From Limnomonas spitsbergensis (lineage: Eukaryota; Chlorophyta; Chlorophyceae; Chlamydomonadales): a stretch of 64,000 nt of DNA. The DNA lies in assembly GCA_037349105.1 (NCBI GenBank), contig JAYJMM010000029.1, forward strand, positions 1,054,001-1,118,000, in the 5' to 3' direction. Positions 10,901-22,900 of the stretch are shown piece by piece (the stretch's first letter is position 1; every line of letters begins with the position of its first letter). The notes under the pieces are model-generated. The model did no database searches and had not been told where the DNA came from. It was given only the letters and a program-made list of their open reading frames with translations. A program made the translations under genes and the position numbers.

Positions 10901-13900
10901 TGGACAATCTTTCGCCCAGCTGCTCCCTCCCCCCCACACGCGCCGCCCCTCCCGCCTCTCACCTGCATGCGCGCGTCGAAGTTGTTGATGTCGAAGCCCT
11001 GGATGTGGATCTCCAGCGGGACCGGCCGCACGCCTGGCGGGAAGTTGAACATGCTGTGAGTGCTTGCGCCCACCCACTCGCCGACCTCCTTGGCGTTGGC
11101 AATGCTATGGCCCAGTGCCACCACGCGGCTGCCGCCCCCGCTCTCCGCCTGGCTGCTCATGTAACGCATGCGCGAGGTGACCACCTCCATGACGGGGCCC
11201 TTGGGTCCCCCCAACAGGTGCATCTCGTCCATGATGAACAGGGAGACACCCTGGACGGCCTTGCGCTGACGCCATCTGAGCAGCGGGGCAGCGGGACGGA
11301 TGCGGCTCAGGACAAAGAGCAAAAGAGGGGCCGTCATGGGTACAACAGGGGCAGGAAAGTATGTAAGGGGAGGGGAAGGTACTCGTGAGACGAGAAGAAA
11401 AAATGGATAGAGACACGCCCTGAGAATAATCTGAACTTCTTTTGCCTTGGGCCCAAACACACACCACCTGCCTGGGGCTCAAACACACAAAGTCTGGTTC
11501 AGTGTGATACCACACCCTGGTTCCCATGCCTCATAAACCAAGACAGATGCAAAATTAAGCCAATCATTTCCTTTCTAATGTTGGTCACCTGGTTCAAAAT
11601 CCAGGTTTTGTGTACCCGGTATCCCCCAAAGACTCGAAGTCTCCCTGCTAAATTGCCCTCCTGCTGCCCCCCACCCGCCTGCTGCCCTAAACCCGTAACC
11701 CCACCTCCTGGACAACATGTCCCAGCGCTCTGGCGTTGAGATGATGATGTTGGAGCGCTCCAGCAAGCGGTTGTCTGTCGCGCTCTCCCCCGTCAGCTCC
11801 ACCACGCTCACACCCAGGCCAGTGCCAAACTTCTTGGTCCAGTCGTTGAAGCGCTCCTTGGCCAGGGCCTCCAGAGGGGCAATGTACACACACCTGAAAG
11901 GAGAGGGGACGGGGGAATTGAGTGTGGGGCGGCAGCGGGCTTGTTGCAAGGAATAAGACCATACGCGGGCGCGCTGAAAACTCATCAAGCGTTCCAGTCA
12001 CATCCACAGGATGAAGCGACGAAATAATGTAGGCACTGTGTGATACAAGGTTCAAAGCATATTGCTCATTGACGCCATTGACCTTCCCTGCTCAGCTGCT
12101 CAGGTGGACATTCCATGCCTCAGGGTGCACACAGTCACGCACCTGGCCGCACACTTCCCGTCAGCGGCCCTCATGAGCATGCGCAGGACTGCAAACTCTG
12201 CGCAGATGGTCTTCCCGCTGCCTGTGGGCGCGCACACTAGGGCGTTGTCGTCTGTGTTGTAGAGGGCCGTGAAGACTTGGGTCTGGATGGGATTGAAGTG
12301 GGTCAAACCTCTGCAGTCAACAAATACGAGGAGCTGTTTCAATGGTGGACGTACAGGCAACATGGGGAGAGACAATTTGCCACACTTTGACACACTGTAA
12401 GGACAAGCAACCGGTTTCAATTCCGCGATGCAGTGGATTGGAATGAAGAGGTAAGGCAGAGATGTTGCATGGCAGTTTAACTCCCATGCCCTTGAAGGTA
12501 GGGGCGTGGAAGCTGATAGCCGTACAATTCACTCTTCGAAGGACATCAGCTAGGTCAGACATGGAGGGGGTCAGCCAAGATAGTTGCCTTCAATAGATAA
12601 TTACGCATGTTGATACTCTAATATCTAGGCTCAAAACAAGGCCAACGAAATAATGTTGCAAGGCAGTTTAACTCCCATGCTCTTAAGGTAGGGGCGAGGA
12701 AGCTGATAGCCGTACGATTCACTCTTTGAAGGACATCAGCTAGGTCAGACAAGGCGGTGGTCAGCCAAGATAGTTGCCTTCAAATGATAATAAAGCAAGA
12801 GGACACTCCAAAACTTAAATCTACGCTCAAACAAGGCGAATGTAAGAATATTGCACGGCAGTTTAACTCCCATGCCCTTGAAACAGGTGCGTGAAAGCTG
12901 ATAGCCGTGCAATTTTTTCTCTGAAGGACATCAGCTAGGTCAGACATGGAGGTGGTCAGCCAAGATAGTTGCCTTCAATCATGCAGTATCATAAAACCCT
13001 GTACTCTGCCTGCAGACCCAAATCGATGTCACAGTCAGATCCCCCCCCCTAGTGGACACTCTCACTCGACAGATACGAGGGACAGATCGCGTCAGGCCCA
13101 TATCCCTATAAACCCAGAATCAAACACCCATATCGTCTGCATCCCTTATTCACTCACAGAGCGGCTTGACAGCTTGACATTATTTGCATCCTTGTCTCTC
13201 GTCCCGAGCGCCTACAACCCTAAATATACCCATTTTGAATCCCTAGTCACATAAAGAGCACCTCCAACGCCGGGGCCCTGACCTCCCCTGTTCTGCGCAT
13301 CCAACGTTGAATACACATACCTTCCCAAGATCCCCACCTACTTGTACAGCGCCTCAAATGCTGGGTTGCGCAGTGCAGACACAGGCAGCGGCTGTAGGTC
13401 CAGCAGCTCTGTGGGCGGCGGGAACTTCTCCGGCAGAATGAGGTGTCGGAAGGAAACAGGCAGCGTCGCCTCACACTGCAGCCACCTGACAGCAGAGGAG
13501 GGAGGAGGGAGAGCAAGCGGGATGATCAACCAGATGAGGAGCAGGGGTTGCGACAGCCTGTAGCCCTGTCGCCCACAATGGCATTCAATGCCTGCAGGCT
13601 TCCACTGCCGCCCACTGACACACTGCATGGCGAAGACCCCCAAAATCATTTTTAACCCTGTTTGTGAAACGTCATTGGGGGCTGAGGGCATCCACAAAGG
13701 GCATCGGCAAGGGGAGCAAGACGTTATCAAACTGCAGCGACTCGGCAAGTATGACCATGGCTGTGCCCGCCACTCCCCCCTCCCCCCAGGCCTCCCCCCC
13801 CAGGGCCCTGTTTAGATTGTGCTGTTCCCATCGCCCCCCAGGCCTCCCCCTCCAGGGCCCTGTTTAGATTGTGCTGTTCCCATCGCCCCCAGGCCTCCCC

Positions 13901-16900
13901 CTCCAGGGCCCTGTTTAGATTGTGCTGTTCCCATTGCCCCCCAGGCCTCCCCCTCCAGGGCCCTGTTTAGATTGTGCTGCTCCCATCGCCCCCCAGGCCT
14001 CCCCCTCCAGGGCCCTGTTTAGATTGTGCTGTTCCCATCGCCCCCAGGCCTCCCCCTCCAGGGCCCTGTTTAGATTGTGCTGTTCCCATTGCCCCCCAGG
14101 CCTCCCCCTCCAGGGCCCTGTTTAGATTGTGCTGTTCCCATTGCCCCCCAGGCCTCCCCCTCCAGGGCCCTGTTTAGATTGTGCTGTTCCCATTGCCCCC
14201 AGGCCTCCCCCTCCAGGGCCCTGTTTAGATTGTGCTGTTCCCATTGCCCCCCAGGCCTCCCCCTCCAGGGCCCTGTTTAGATTGTGCTGTTCCCATTGCC
14301 CCCAGGCCTCCCCCTCCAGGGCCCTGTTTAGATTGTGCTGTTCCCATTGCCCCCCAGGCCTCCCCCTCCAGGGCCCTGTTTAGATTGTGCTGCTCCCATC
14401 GCCCCCCAGGCCTCCCCCTCCAGGGCCCTGTTTAGATTGTGCTTCTCTCACCTGTCCGACACCACCTTGATGAAGTACTGGGGTGGCACTGGCTCCACAA
14501 TGGGCACCGTGAAGGTCAGGGTGTGCTCCTCATCCGCAAACCTGAAGGGAGGGGTCCAGGAGGAGGGGGCAGCGTCAGGCAAGGGGCAAGGCAGGGGGCG
14601 CGGCTCATCTGCAAAGCAAGGGGGAGCATTGCACAGGCAATGGGACGCTTGACAGTCACGAGTGTGCTGATCTGCAGATAAAGAAACATAATTGCACAGG
14701 CCATGCACAGTGTGACGGGCGTCGGCCCATACATATCCTGCAGGTGCCTCTGGAGGGCTTTCTGCTGTTCTGATCTCAGTCCAGACTGTAGTGCATCATG
14801 CCTGATGACCCCCTGGAACTGCTAGCCACAAAACGCTGTCCCATCTCCCCCTGTCCTACACTGCTGGCTTTTCACTACTAGAGGATACCATACTGATGGC
14901 ACAGGATGTGCTCCCGTCACCCCCTGCACTGCACTGCCTCGCGCCTTCTAGAGGTCTGCCCCCCCTCCCCGCCAGTCCCCTTCCTGGCCTCTCACCCCTT
15001 CTTGAGGATCCAGTACTGGTGGTACAGGATGTGTTCGCTGTCCTGGTCCTCCACCAGGATCCAGAAGGGTTCCACGTAGCCGTGCAGCTTGTCCTCCCAC
15101 TTGAAGTCCGGCGTGATGGTCAGGTCAAACTTGAGCAGGCTGCGGGTCACAGGCTGAACATGCGCCGACAGCTGGACCCTAGGGGCAGGGAATAGATCAT
15201 GACTAATCAGTGATGCTGTAAGTAATGAATGAGATGGCAGGCCAGCTTGCAACAGACCAATGACGTAGGAGACCAGAAAGAGAGAGAGACCGCTTTGCCA
15301 AGCACGACACGAGTTTTATCCAACCAGCCCATCAGGAAGGCCCCCCCCCCCACTTCCTGGACCCTCCCCCCAGGTCCCCCCATCTGCACTTTTCCCTCAC
15401 TTGCCCCCCCCCTTAAAGCACTGCTCCTCACTCACTTGGGGAACTGGTGGATGAGCCTGTGCAGGGTCTTGCCATGCTTGGGCATGCGTATGAGCTCCCC
15501 CAGCTCCTGGCTGCTCATGTCGTAGTAGCGCTCCCAGGCCAGGTCCTTCTTCTCCAGGCGGACAAGGATCTCTGCAGCAAGGGCAGGGCCGAGGCAGATG
15601 GGGAGGTGAGGAAGGAGGCAGGGGCGCAGGCATGCGGGCGTGAAGCAGGCTACAGGGGTGAGGCGGGCTAGCTGCAGCATGCAGGGGGAGGGGGTCCGGG
15701 GGATGAAGGGTCGTAGGTGAGGACACCTGACCAGGGGCGAGCGAGGGGGAACAAGGGGGCTTATAAATGTACGAGGGATATGCACTCCCTCCTGCAAATG
15801 TCACCCTTCAGATTCTGTGTTGCGTGCCTCGTGCAAAGGGGGAGGGCTCTCTTCCCCTTCCCCTCCCCCCTCTAACCCCTCTCCCAGTCCTCTTCCCCTC
15901 CTTCATGTCATCTTTCAGGGCATTCCAGAGGATGATCCCTCGCACCTCCCCTCCCGCCCCCTTCCTCCCTCCCCGCTCCCTCACCAGCAGGCAGGCCCTT
16001 GAACTGCCTCAGTGGCGACTGGCTGCCCCACATGCGGTGGTTGATCATCTTGCACAGCGCCAGCGACTTGTCTGTCAGGCCTGCCCAGCCCCGCTTCAGG
16101 CAGATCTCAGCCAGGCAGCGCATCAGGCGGCCAGCACTCTGTGTCACGTACACCATGTCCGAGGAGAGCGCCAAGCCATCCAGCTTCAGGCAGCTGATGT
16201 AAGCCTGCAAGAGACGGGGGACAGAAGGGGAGAGAGGTGGCAAAGCAGTCAGGATGATGAGACAGGTTGAAAACGAGGTGGCAAGGCCTTGCAGGTGATG
16301 GGGCCGGGCGGAAGGACAGAGATGGCAACTCATTCAGGGGGACAGGGAGGTAGGAGCAAGGAAAGGGGACATTGATGGCCATCAGAGAGAGCCTTGAGCG
16401 GGCAACACAACCGCATCACGTGCGACATTCTTACATGTCTCAACCTTTCTGTCTGAATGTCTGCACCCAAAACACGGTCTGCCTTTCCATCAAGCGGCCC
16501 ATGCCTAGCACTGACAAGCCCACAGGTTCCTTTTGATGCCTGTTTGCTCTATAATGAGAACCAACGTTAAAGTATGACCAGTGAATTCACAATCCACATT
16601 TAGAGAGCACCGGCCGGCTAGTGCCATCTTCAACATGGTTACAAAACGCTGTTGTTTGACCAGGTTGTCGGTTTCAAACCCCGCTGTTCCCCACCCCTAT
16701 GCAGCTGTGTAGGTCCCTCACCTGTAGCAGCACATTGATCTTAGCCGTGGGCTCATCCAGGGACTCCTTGACGGGAATGGGAACCCGCTCCACCAGCTTG
16801 GCCAGCTCCAGCTTCTCCTCCTCCCTGACAGGTAAACACAAGCAAACGGGGGGTCAGCAACGAAGGTGGGGGGTCAGCCACAAAAGGTCAGAGTGATCTG

Positions 16901-19900
16901 TCGTACTAAATGTAAGTGACCGCGCTCAGGCTGAGAGCTCAAAGGGTCAGCCAGAAAGGGGGGTCAGCCACAATGCAGTTGCGACCCAGCAACAAACCGG
17001 CCAAGGGGGCATCGTTCAGCAACGTTTCTGCTGCTTGGGCCAAACAATGGGGTCTATGATTTGCCTGGGTTCGCCAGACACTTATTTCTGAAGGGAACCG
17101 GCTGGTTTGTAGAACCATGGTCTGCTGCTTGGGCCTGCGGCGATCAGCCGATCTAGGTTTGGTCCCCATCAGCTCAGGAATGACGACGGGCAGGAAAATG
17201 GCTGCAATACCAGCAGTGACGACATGACGCAGAGGCGGACGCCAGACACCCCCTTTCCCCTACACTCATCATCCCACCCCGCTACCTGCTGCCAGCCCGC
17301 GCTGACTTTTCTGCCCTTCCCTGCCCTGTCCTCCCCCTGCCCTCTCACCTGACCACCATGTACTTGAACTCGTCTGACAGACTGAACAGGCGGCACAACT
17401 CAATGTCCGCCATGGTGGGCTTGAGGTGGTCATTGAAGTTGGCAATGGTGGTGTAGGTCACGTAGTAGTGAGACGCAATGCGGCCCAGGTCAGTCACCTG
17501 GGGGGGACAAGGGGGTGGGGTGAGGTCAGTCACCAGAGGGGACAGGAGGTCAGCCACCCAGGGGGACAAACGACGGGGCAGATGGGCAGGGTCACGCTCT
17601 AGGGGAACACGCTCGATATGGGTCAAATGTCAAGCAGCCGAGGCACACAGCAGGCAGGCAGGGCCGGGCTTCCAGTATGGTCTCGAGTATATTGATGTCT
17701 CCAGACAACAAACGCACACCGGTTAAGACCAAGGAAACCAGGCAGTCCCCCCCGCAGCAGCAGCAGCAGTCGGGAGGCAGCATCAACAAGCTGCATCCTT
17801 AATCATAACAATGATCCAGACGGCCACCGCTCACCTGGAAGTTCCCTGTCTTGCGGTCATAGCGCACAAGGTTGTTCTTGTCCAGCAACACGGCCGCCGT
17901 GTGTGCCAGGTCCAGGCGCCGGTCCAGCAGTAGCGGGTCTGCCTCCACCGCACCCAGTGGCACGCCATACAGCGCAGGCGACCGCAGCATGCGCACAAAC
18001 AGGTAGGTGTAGCCCAGCCAGTTGGCGGCGTCACGCAGGTTCTGCACAGAACAGGGGGGAGAGTTAAGGGTCCAGGGAGAGAGAAGCGTGCGTGTTGGAC
18101 TGCATCATGGGTACAGGGGAGGGGGAGCGGGGAAGGGAGCGAGGGAGAGGGCGTGAAAGCAGGTGGAGCGGAACGGACCTGGTCAAAGTCCAGGGCCAGG
18201 ACGATTGATGGATTGGATGCTGCACAGAGGGAAGGGAGGGAGCTTCGGGGCATTCCCTAGCCTAGCATAATAATCGCCAGGTCCGGGGGTGAGGCAAGAC
18301 CAGGCCTCTCAGCTCCTCACAGCCACCCCCCTCATCTGCTTCCCACACCAATCGCACTCGTCCCCTTCCCTCCCTCAATAACCCACAACCCCAACACCCA
18401 CCTGCACTGACCTGATCCCCTGCTCAGAGAAACTCAGGAAGATCTCCCAGGCACAAGCTCAGGTAGATCTCCCGGCATAAGCTCAGCGTTTAGGGTGATA
18501 CACTGAATGTTAGAGGGCATTCCAACTCCTCCCACCTGCACTGTCCCCAACACAATCTCGGCGTTGAGGTTGTCGGCAATGGTGCGAATGTACTGGCTCT
18601 CAATGGGCAGCTGGCTGTTAAACAAGCTCAGGTAAAATTGCAGCTCAGCTGCGCCAGTGATGATGATGCCCTCGCCAAACGAGTCGAACTGCGGCCGACC
18701 TGCGCGCCCCATCATCTGCATCACGTCCTGCGGGCTCAGCTCATCCCAGGCGCTCTTCACCGGGTTGTAGATCTGAGTGCGGCAAGGCAAGGAGGGACAG
18801 CGGGTCAAGGCTACACATGTGAGGTGGGCATGAGAATGCTGCATGCTCATCCCAGGCGCTGTTCATAGGGTTCTATATTTATGCAGCACAGGATGAAGCG
18901 GGACCAAAGAGGGCCTGAGGATGTGAGGCCTCTGCAAACCCCACAGGGGCAGAGAGTCAAGGCAAAACAGGATGAGGGGGGCACAGGAATCATGCTTATA
19001 ACGAGGACGGGCGCACGGCCTTGGGAGTGGATTTGATGTCGACAAGGCACGGCAACTGATGCACACAGGGCCATATCAGTCCCCTAGGTGATGCTACAAC
19101 TTGAGTGTCCCCCCAAGCCGACCGGCAAGCAGACCGTCATACCTCGCTACCCACCCCTTGTCGCTCTACCCTTGCTGCCCACCTGAGTGCCCTTGATGAT
19201 GACCGTGTGTGCGGGCAGGTTGACCCCCCATGCCAGCGTGGCCGTGGAGACCAGCACCTGGATATGTCCGTCACCAAACAGGTCCTCAACAAGCGTGCGG
19301 TCAGCGCGGGCCATGCCTGCAGTGGAACGGGGTGACGAGTGAGGCAGGAGATGAAACCCAAAACCCTGCAACAAACAGTCTATGGTGTGCGCGGGCCATG
19401 CCTGCAGACCGGGCGGGTAAAGGTAAAGCAGCAGACCCGGGCTGGGGAGTGGGGACTGCAATGAATACACCAGAGCTTCAGCAGGAAACAGCTCCACAGC
19501 AGACTTAAGGCTCAACTGCATCGCCGCAACTAAGGATAGCAGTTCAGGCACCACTCGCCCGACTCACACCCTCCATCCCTCCTGACCACATGCCCCAAAC
19601 AGCCAAACCCGCATGATGGATCTAGATCCGTTGCCCTCACTGGCGTACAGGATCTTAACCCTCAAACCTCACCAGCATCATGACCTCAACCCCCTACGCC
19701 CTAACCAGCATATAATGGATCTGAACCCTTCATTCTCACCAACATCGTGGATCTTAACACAGAACTCTCACGCGCCTGACGGATCTCAACCCTGAACTCT
19801 CGTCAGTATGATCGACCTGGACTCTCCATCCCACCCTGGACCTACACCCCACCCTCTCACCAGCATGATGGATTGCAAAGCCAAAGGGCAGCAGGTCCTT

Positions 19901-22900
19901 GAGGTCGTGGTCCTTGCAGGCCTCAGCCTCGGTCTACGCAAGGCAGAGAAGAAAGGGCAAGTCGGGCTTTGTTGCAGGCAAGGGGGTGACAGAAGGGGTC
20001 AAGACACTTCCGAGCACTGCGATGGGTCCGGGGCAAATAATAGCTCCTAGGTCATTGAGGCGAACCCTCCGATCCATGCTGCAGGCGCTTATTCATTCCT
20101 TTACTACCGGTCATACCGGTGCTTTTACTAATACCGATGTACCAGTGCTGCCTCATGACAACTGCCAGCCATGCCAGGTGAAAACAGCTTAGATCCAGGC
20201 CTTCACACAAACCCCTCCTGCCCCTCCTGACACCCACCGTCAGAATCTCCCTGCTTGCGCTGTCCTCCCGCATGAAGCGTGCCATGGACTCCTGGGTGAT
20301 GGCTGTGTCCTTGATGTAGCGCGCAGTCTTGGCGGTCTCCTTGCGGCTGTGGACGAAGATCAGCACCTGCAGGGGGGGGGGGGGGCACTTCTTATTTCTT
20401 CTGGAGCACCATCAGCAGGCATTGGCATGGGCAGTCCTGCAGGTATGCCCTTCATACCTTCTGGGGAATACATAATTTCATGCGTGTACAACCCACTGGT
20501 TCAAAGATGGCAGCTCAGGCGCAGGGTGGGGCACGGACAGAGCCGAGGGCGGGATTTAGAGACGCAACAAACACAAGCAAGCTTGCACAACCTGCTTCAC
20601 CCCTCCTCCTCATTCTTCCAAGCACCCCAAATGATAATTTTGAATGCTTCGTTTCAAAAGTTAATTTCTCCTCCGGCTCACCTGGTGCTTCCCTGCGCAG
20701 TCCAGCACCTTGTCGTAGCAGATCTCGTTCATCAGCTGAAAGCGCTGGAGCGGCTTCTTGATGTTGATGCCAATGTACTGCTGGTCCAGTGGGCATGGAC
20801 GGTAGCTGTTGTCAAAGTGGTACAGCCCCTTGTCCTTGTTCACACTTTAGAGCAAGGGATAGGGGGAGGTGCCAGGGACCACGTGAGGGCGCAGGCTTGA
20901 GAGGGCTGCAGCGCGGAGGAGGTGAGCATTCAACTGACTCGTCAGGAAACAAATGGGGAATCACACACCCGCCTGATGTAGCTGTTTATGCACATTCGTC
21001 TCCACAAGGCCCACCTTCCAGCTGAGTCTGAACCACAATCCTAAACCCTTTCCACAATGATTGCATCAGGGCATTAGCCAGCCTGGCCATCCCTGGCATA
21101 CAAGAAGCTACAGCCTCTAGCCTGTCCCCCCCCAATTATCACCGACATAGTTCAGGGTTTAGGGTCGAAGTTTCGGAGCTCAAGATCCATCATGCTGGTG
21201 AGGTGCCGCCCCTACGTCTCTCAACCCCCCCATCACTACCCACCGGAGGAAGTCCGCAACGTCATCGAAGTTAGGCAGTGTGGCCGACAGGCCCACGATG
21301 CGGGTCATCTCCTGCGTGGCCTCCACCTGGCGGATGGTGCGCGCCACGATGGACTCGAGCACCGGCCCGCGGTCGTCATGCAGCAAGTGGATCTCGTCAA
21401 TGATCAGCAGTCGCACCAACGTGGCGTAGGTGCGGTCATCACTCTTGCGCGTGATAATGTCCCACTTCTCAGGCGTGGTCACGATGATCTGTGTGTCCTC
21501 AATCTCAGCCTTGCTCAGGTTGATGTCACCTGGTTAGGGAGGAGGGTCAAGATTTCAGGATCCACTTGGCCTGGTCAGATTCATGCCACCTGTTGCTGTG
21601 TGTGCAGGTCCCGCCCGTAAGGTTGGGGGGGAGGGGAGGCAGAGGGAATGCAAGGCTTAAAATGCCATGCTTGATGGTTCAAACAGACTAATCCTTTTAG
21701 CAACACCCGTGAGTTTGGCAATGCTCCTAGCCAGACTGCTAAGCTTCGCAGTGCTAAGCCAGGTCGCACACTGATGGTCTTGGTATACCTGTGAGCTCTC
21801 GCACGTTGATGCCATATGCCTCCGTGAGGCGCTTTGAAAAGTTTCCAACCATCTCCGCCACCAAAGCCTTCATGGGCGCCACGTACACCACCTTGAAGGA
21901 GGCCGTGTCAATGCTGCCATCAGGGCGGCGATGCAACCCCAGCTGCAGGGGGGGGGGCACGGAGGAAGCACAAAGAGGGGGGTGCGGTAAACAAAAGTCA
22001 AGGCCAAGGAGGAGGCTGTGTCAATGCTGCCATCAGGGCGGCGATGTAACCCCAGCAGCAGGGGCAGGTGGACACAGAGGAGGACTAGAGAGGGGGGAGG
22101 AATAGACGCAAATCGGGACCTAGAAGGTGGCTGTATCAATAATGCCATCAGTGCGGCGAAGAAGACTGGGCTACAGGGAAAGGGGGGGGTGCACTGAGAG
22201 AATGCATAGGAGGTAAGGAAGGATGGACGGGTACATTTGTATACCCGTCAAAGATATTCAGGTTAGGACACAACGAGGGAGAAACCAGGAGGTAAGTATG
22301 GATGTAGCGCCCATATAACATACCGAGCCAAACAGGTCCGCATTGCTAACCTCATCCAGTGGGGCTGCGGGCTGTCCTGCTGGTCAGAGCATCAGGAACC
22401 AAACAGGCGCACAAGCTACAACCTGGTCAGAGGCCGACAAGACGACTAAGGGGATTTCCGGCAGCTCAATCATGGTCAGAACATCGGGCATCATACAAGG
22501 CGCAAGACCTGCCCACCTTGTGCGGAGGAGTGGGGGGGGGGCATTTAGTCTCGACAGCAGCACAGATGCAGCAGAGCTCGCCCTCAACCCTGCTGCACCT
22601 CACAGTTCAGCACCCACACTTACCTGATGCAGTACGCACAGCATGGCCACGTTGGTTTTGCCGGCGCCGGTGGGTGCGCAGATGAGCAAGTTTTCCCCAG
22701 AGAACAGGGCCGCATCCACAACGGCACTCTGGACGCGATTCAGGCTGTCCATGCCCTGCACACACACAGGCAGGGGGGGGGGGCAGGAGGATCGAGACAG
22801 GAAAGGGGGAGTACGGGAGCAGAGGGATCGGAACAGCAAGGGGGAGCAGGGCAGAGGGAGGGGTCGCATCAGGGTAAGTCTAAGGGGGCGGTCCTGAAAG

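Noticed and set aside
10160..12990. Box C/D or H/ACA snoRNA cluster
   Set aside because: No consistent C (RUGAUGA) and D (CUGA) pair with a terminal stem, nor an H box plus ACA end, could be placed in all six copies on either strand. tRNA was also rejected because no B-box is present.
13819..14652. Chain of short frames coding [13 protein letters not shown] repeats
   Set aside because: Each is one or two units of the 52-bp minisatellite in a BRR2 intron; no gene structure.
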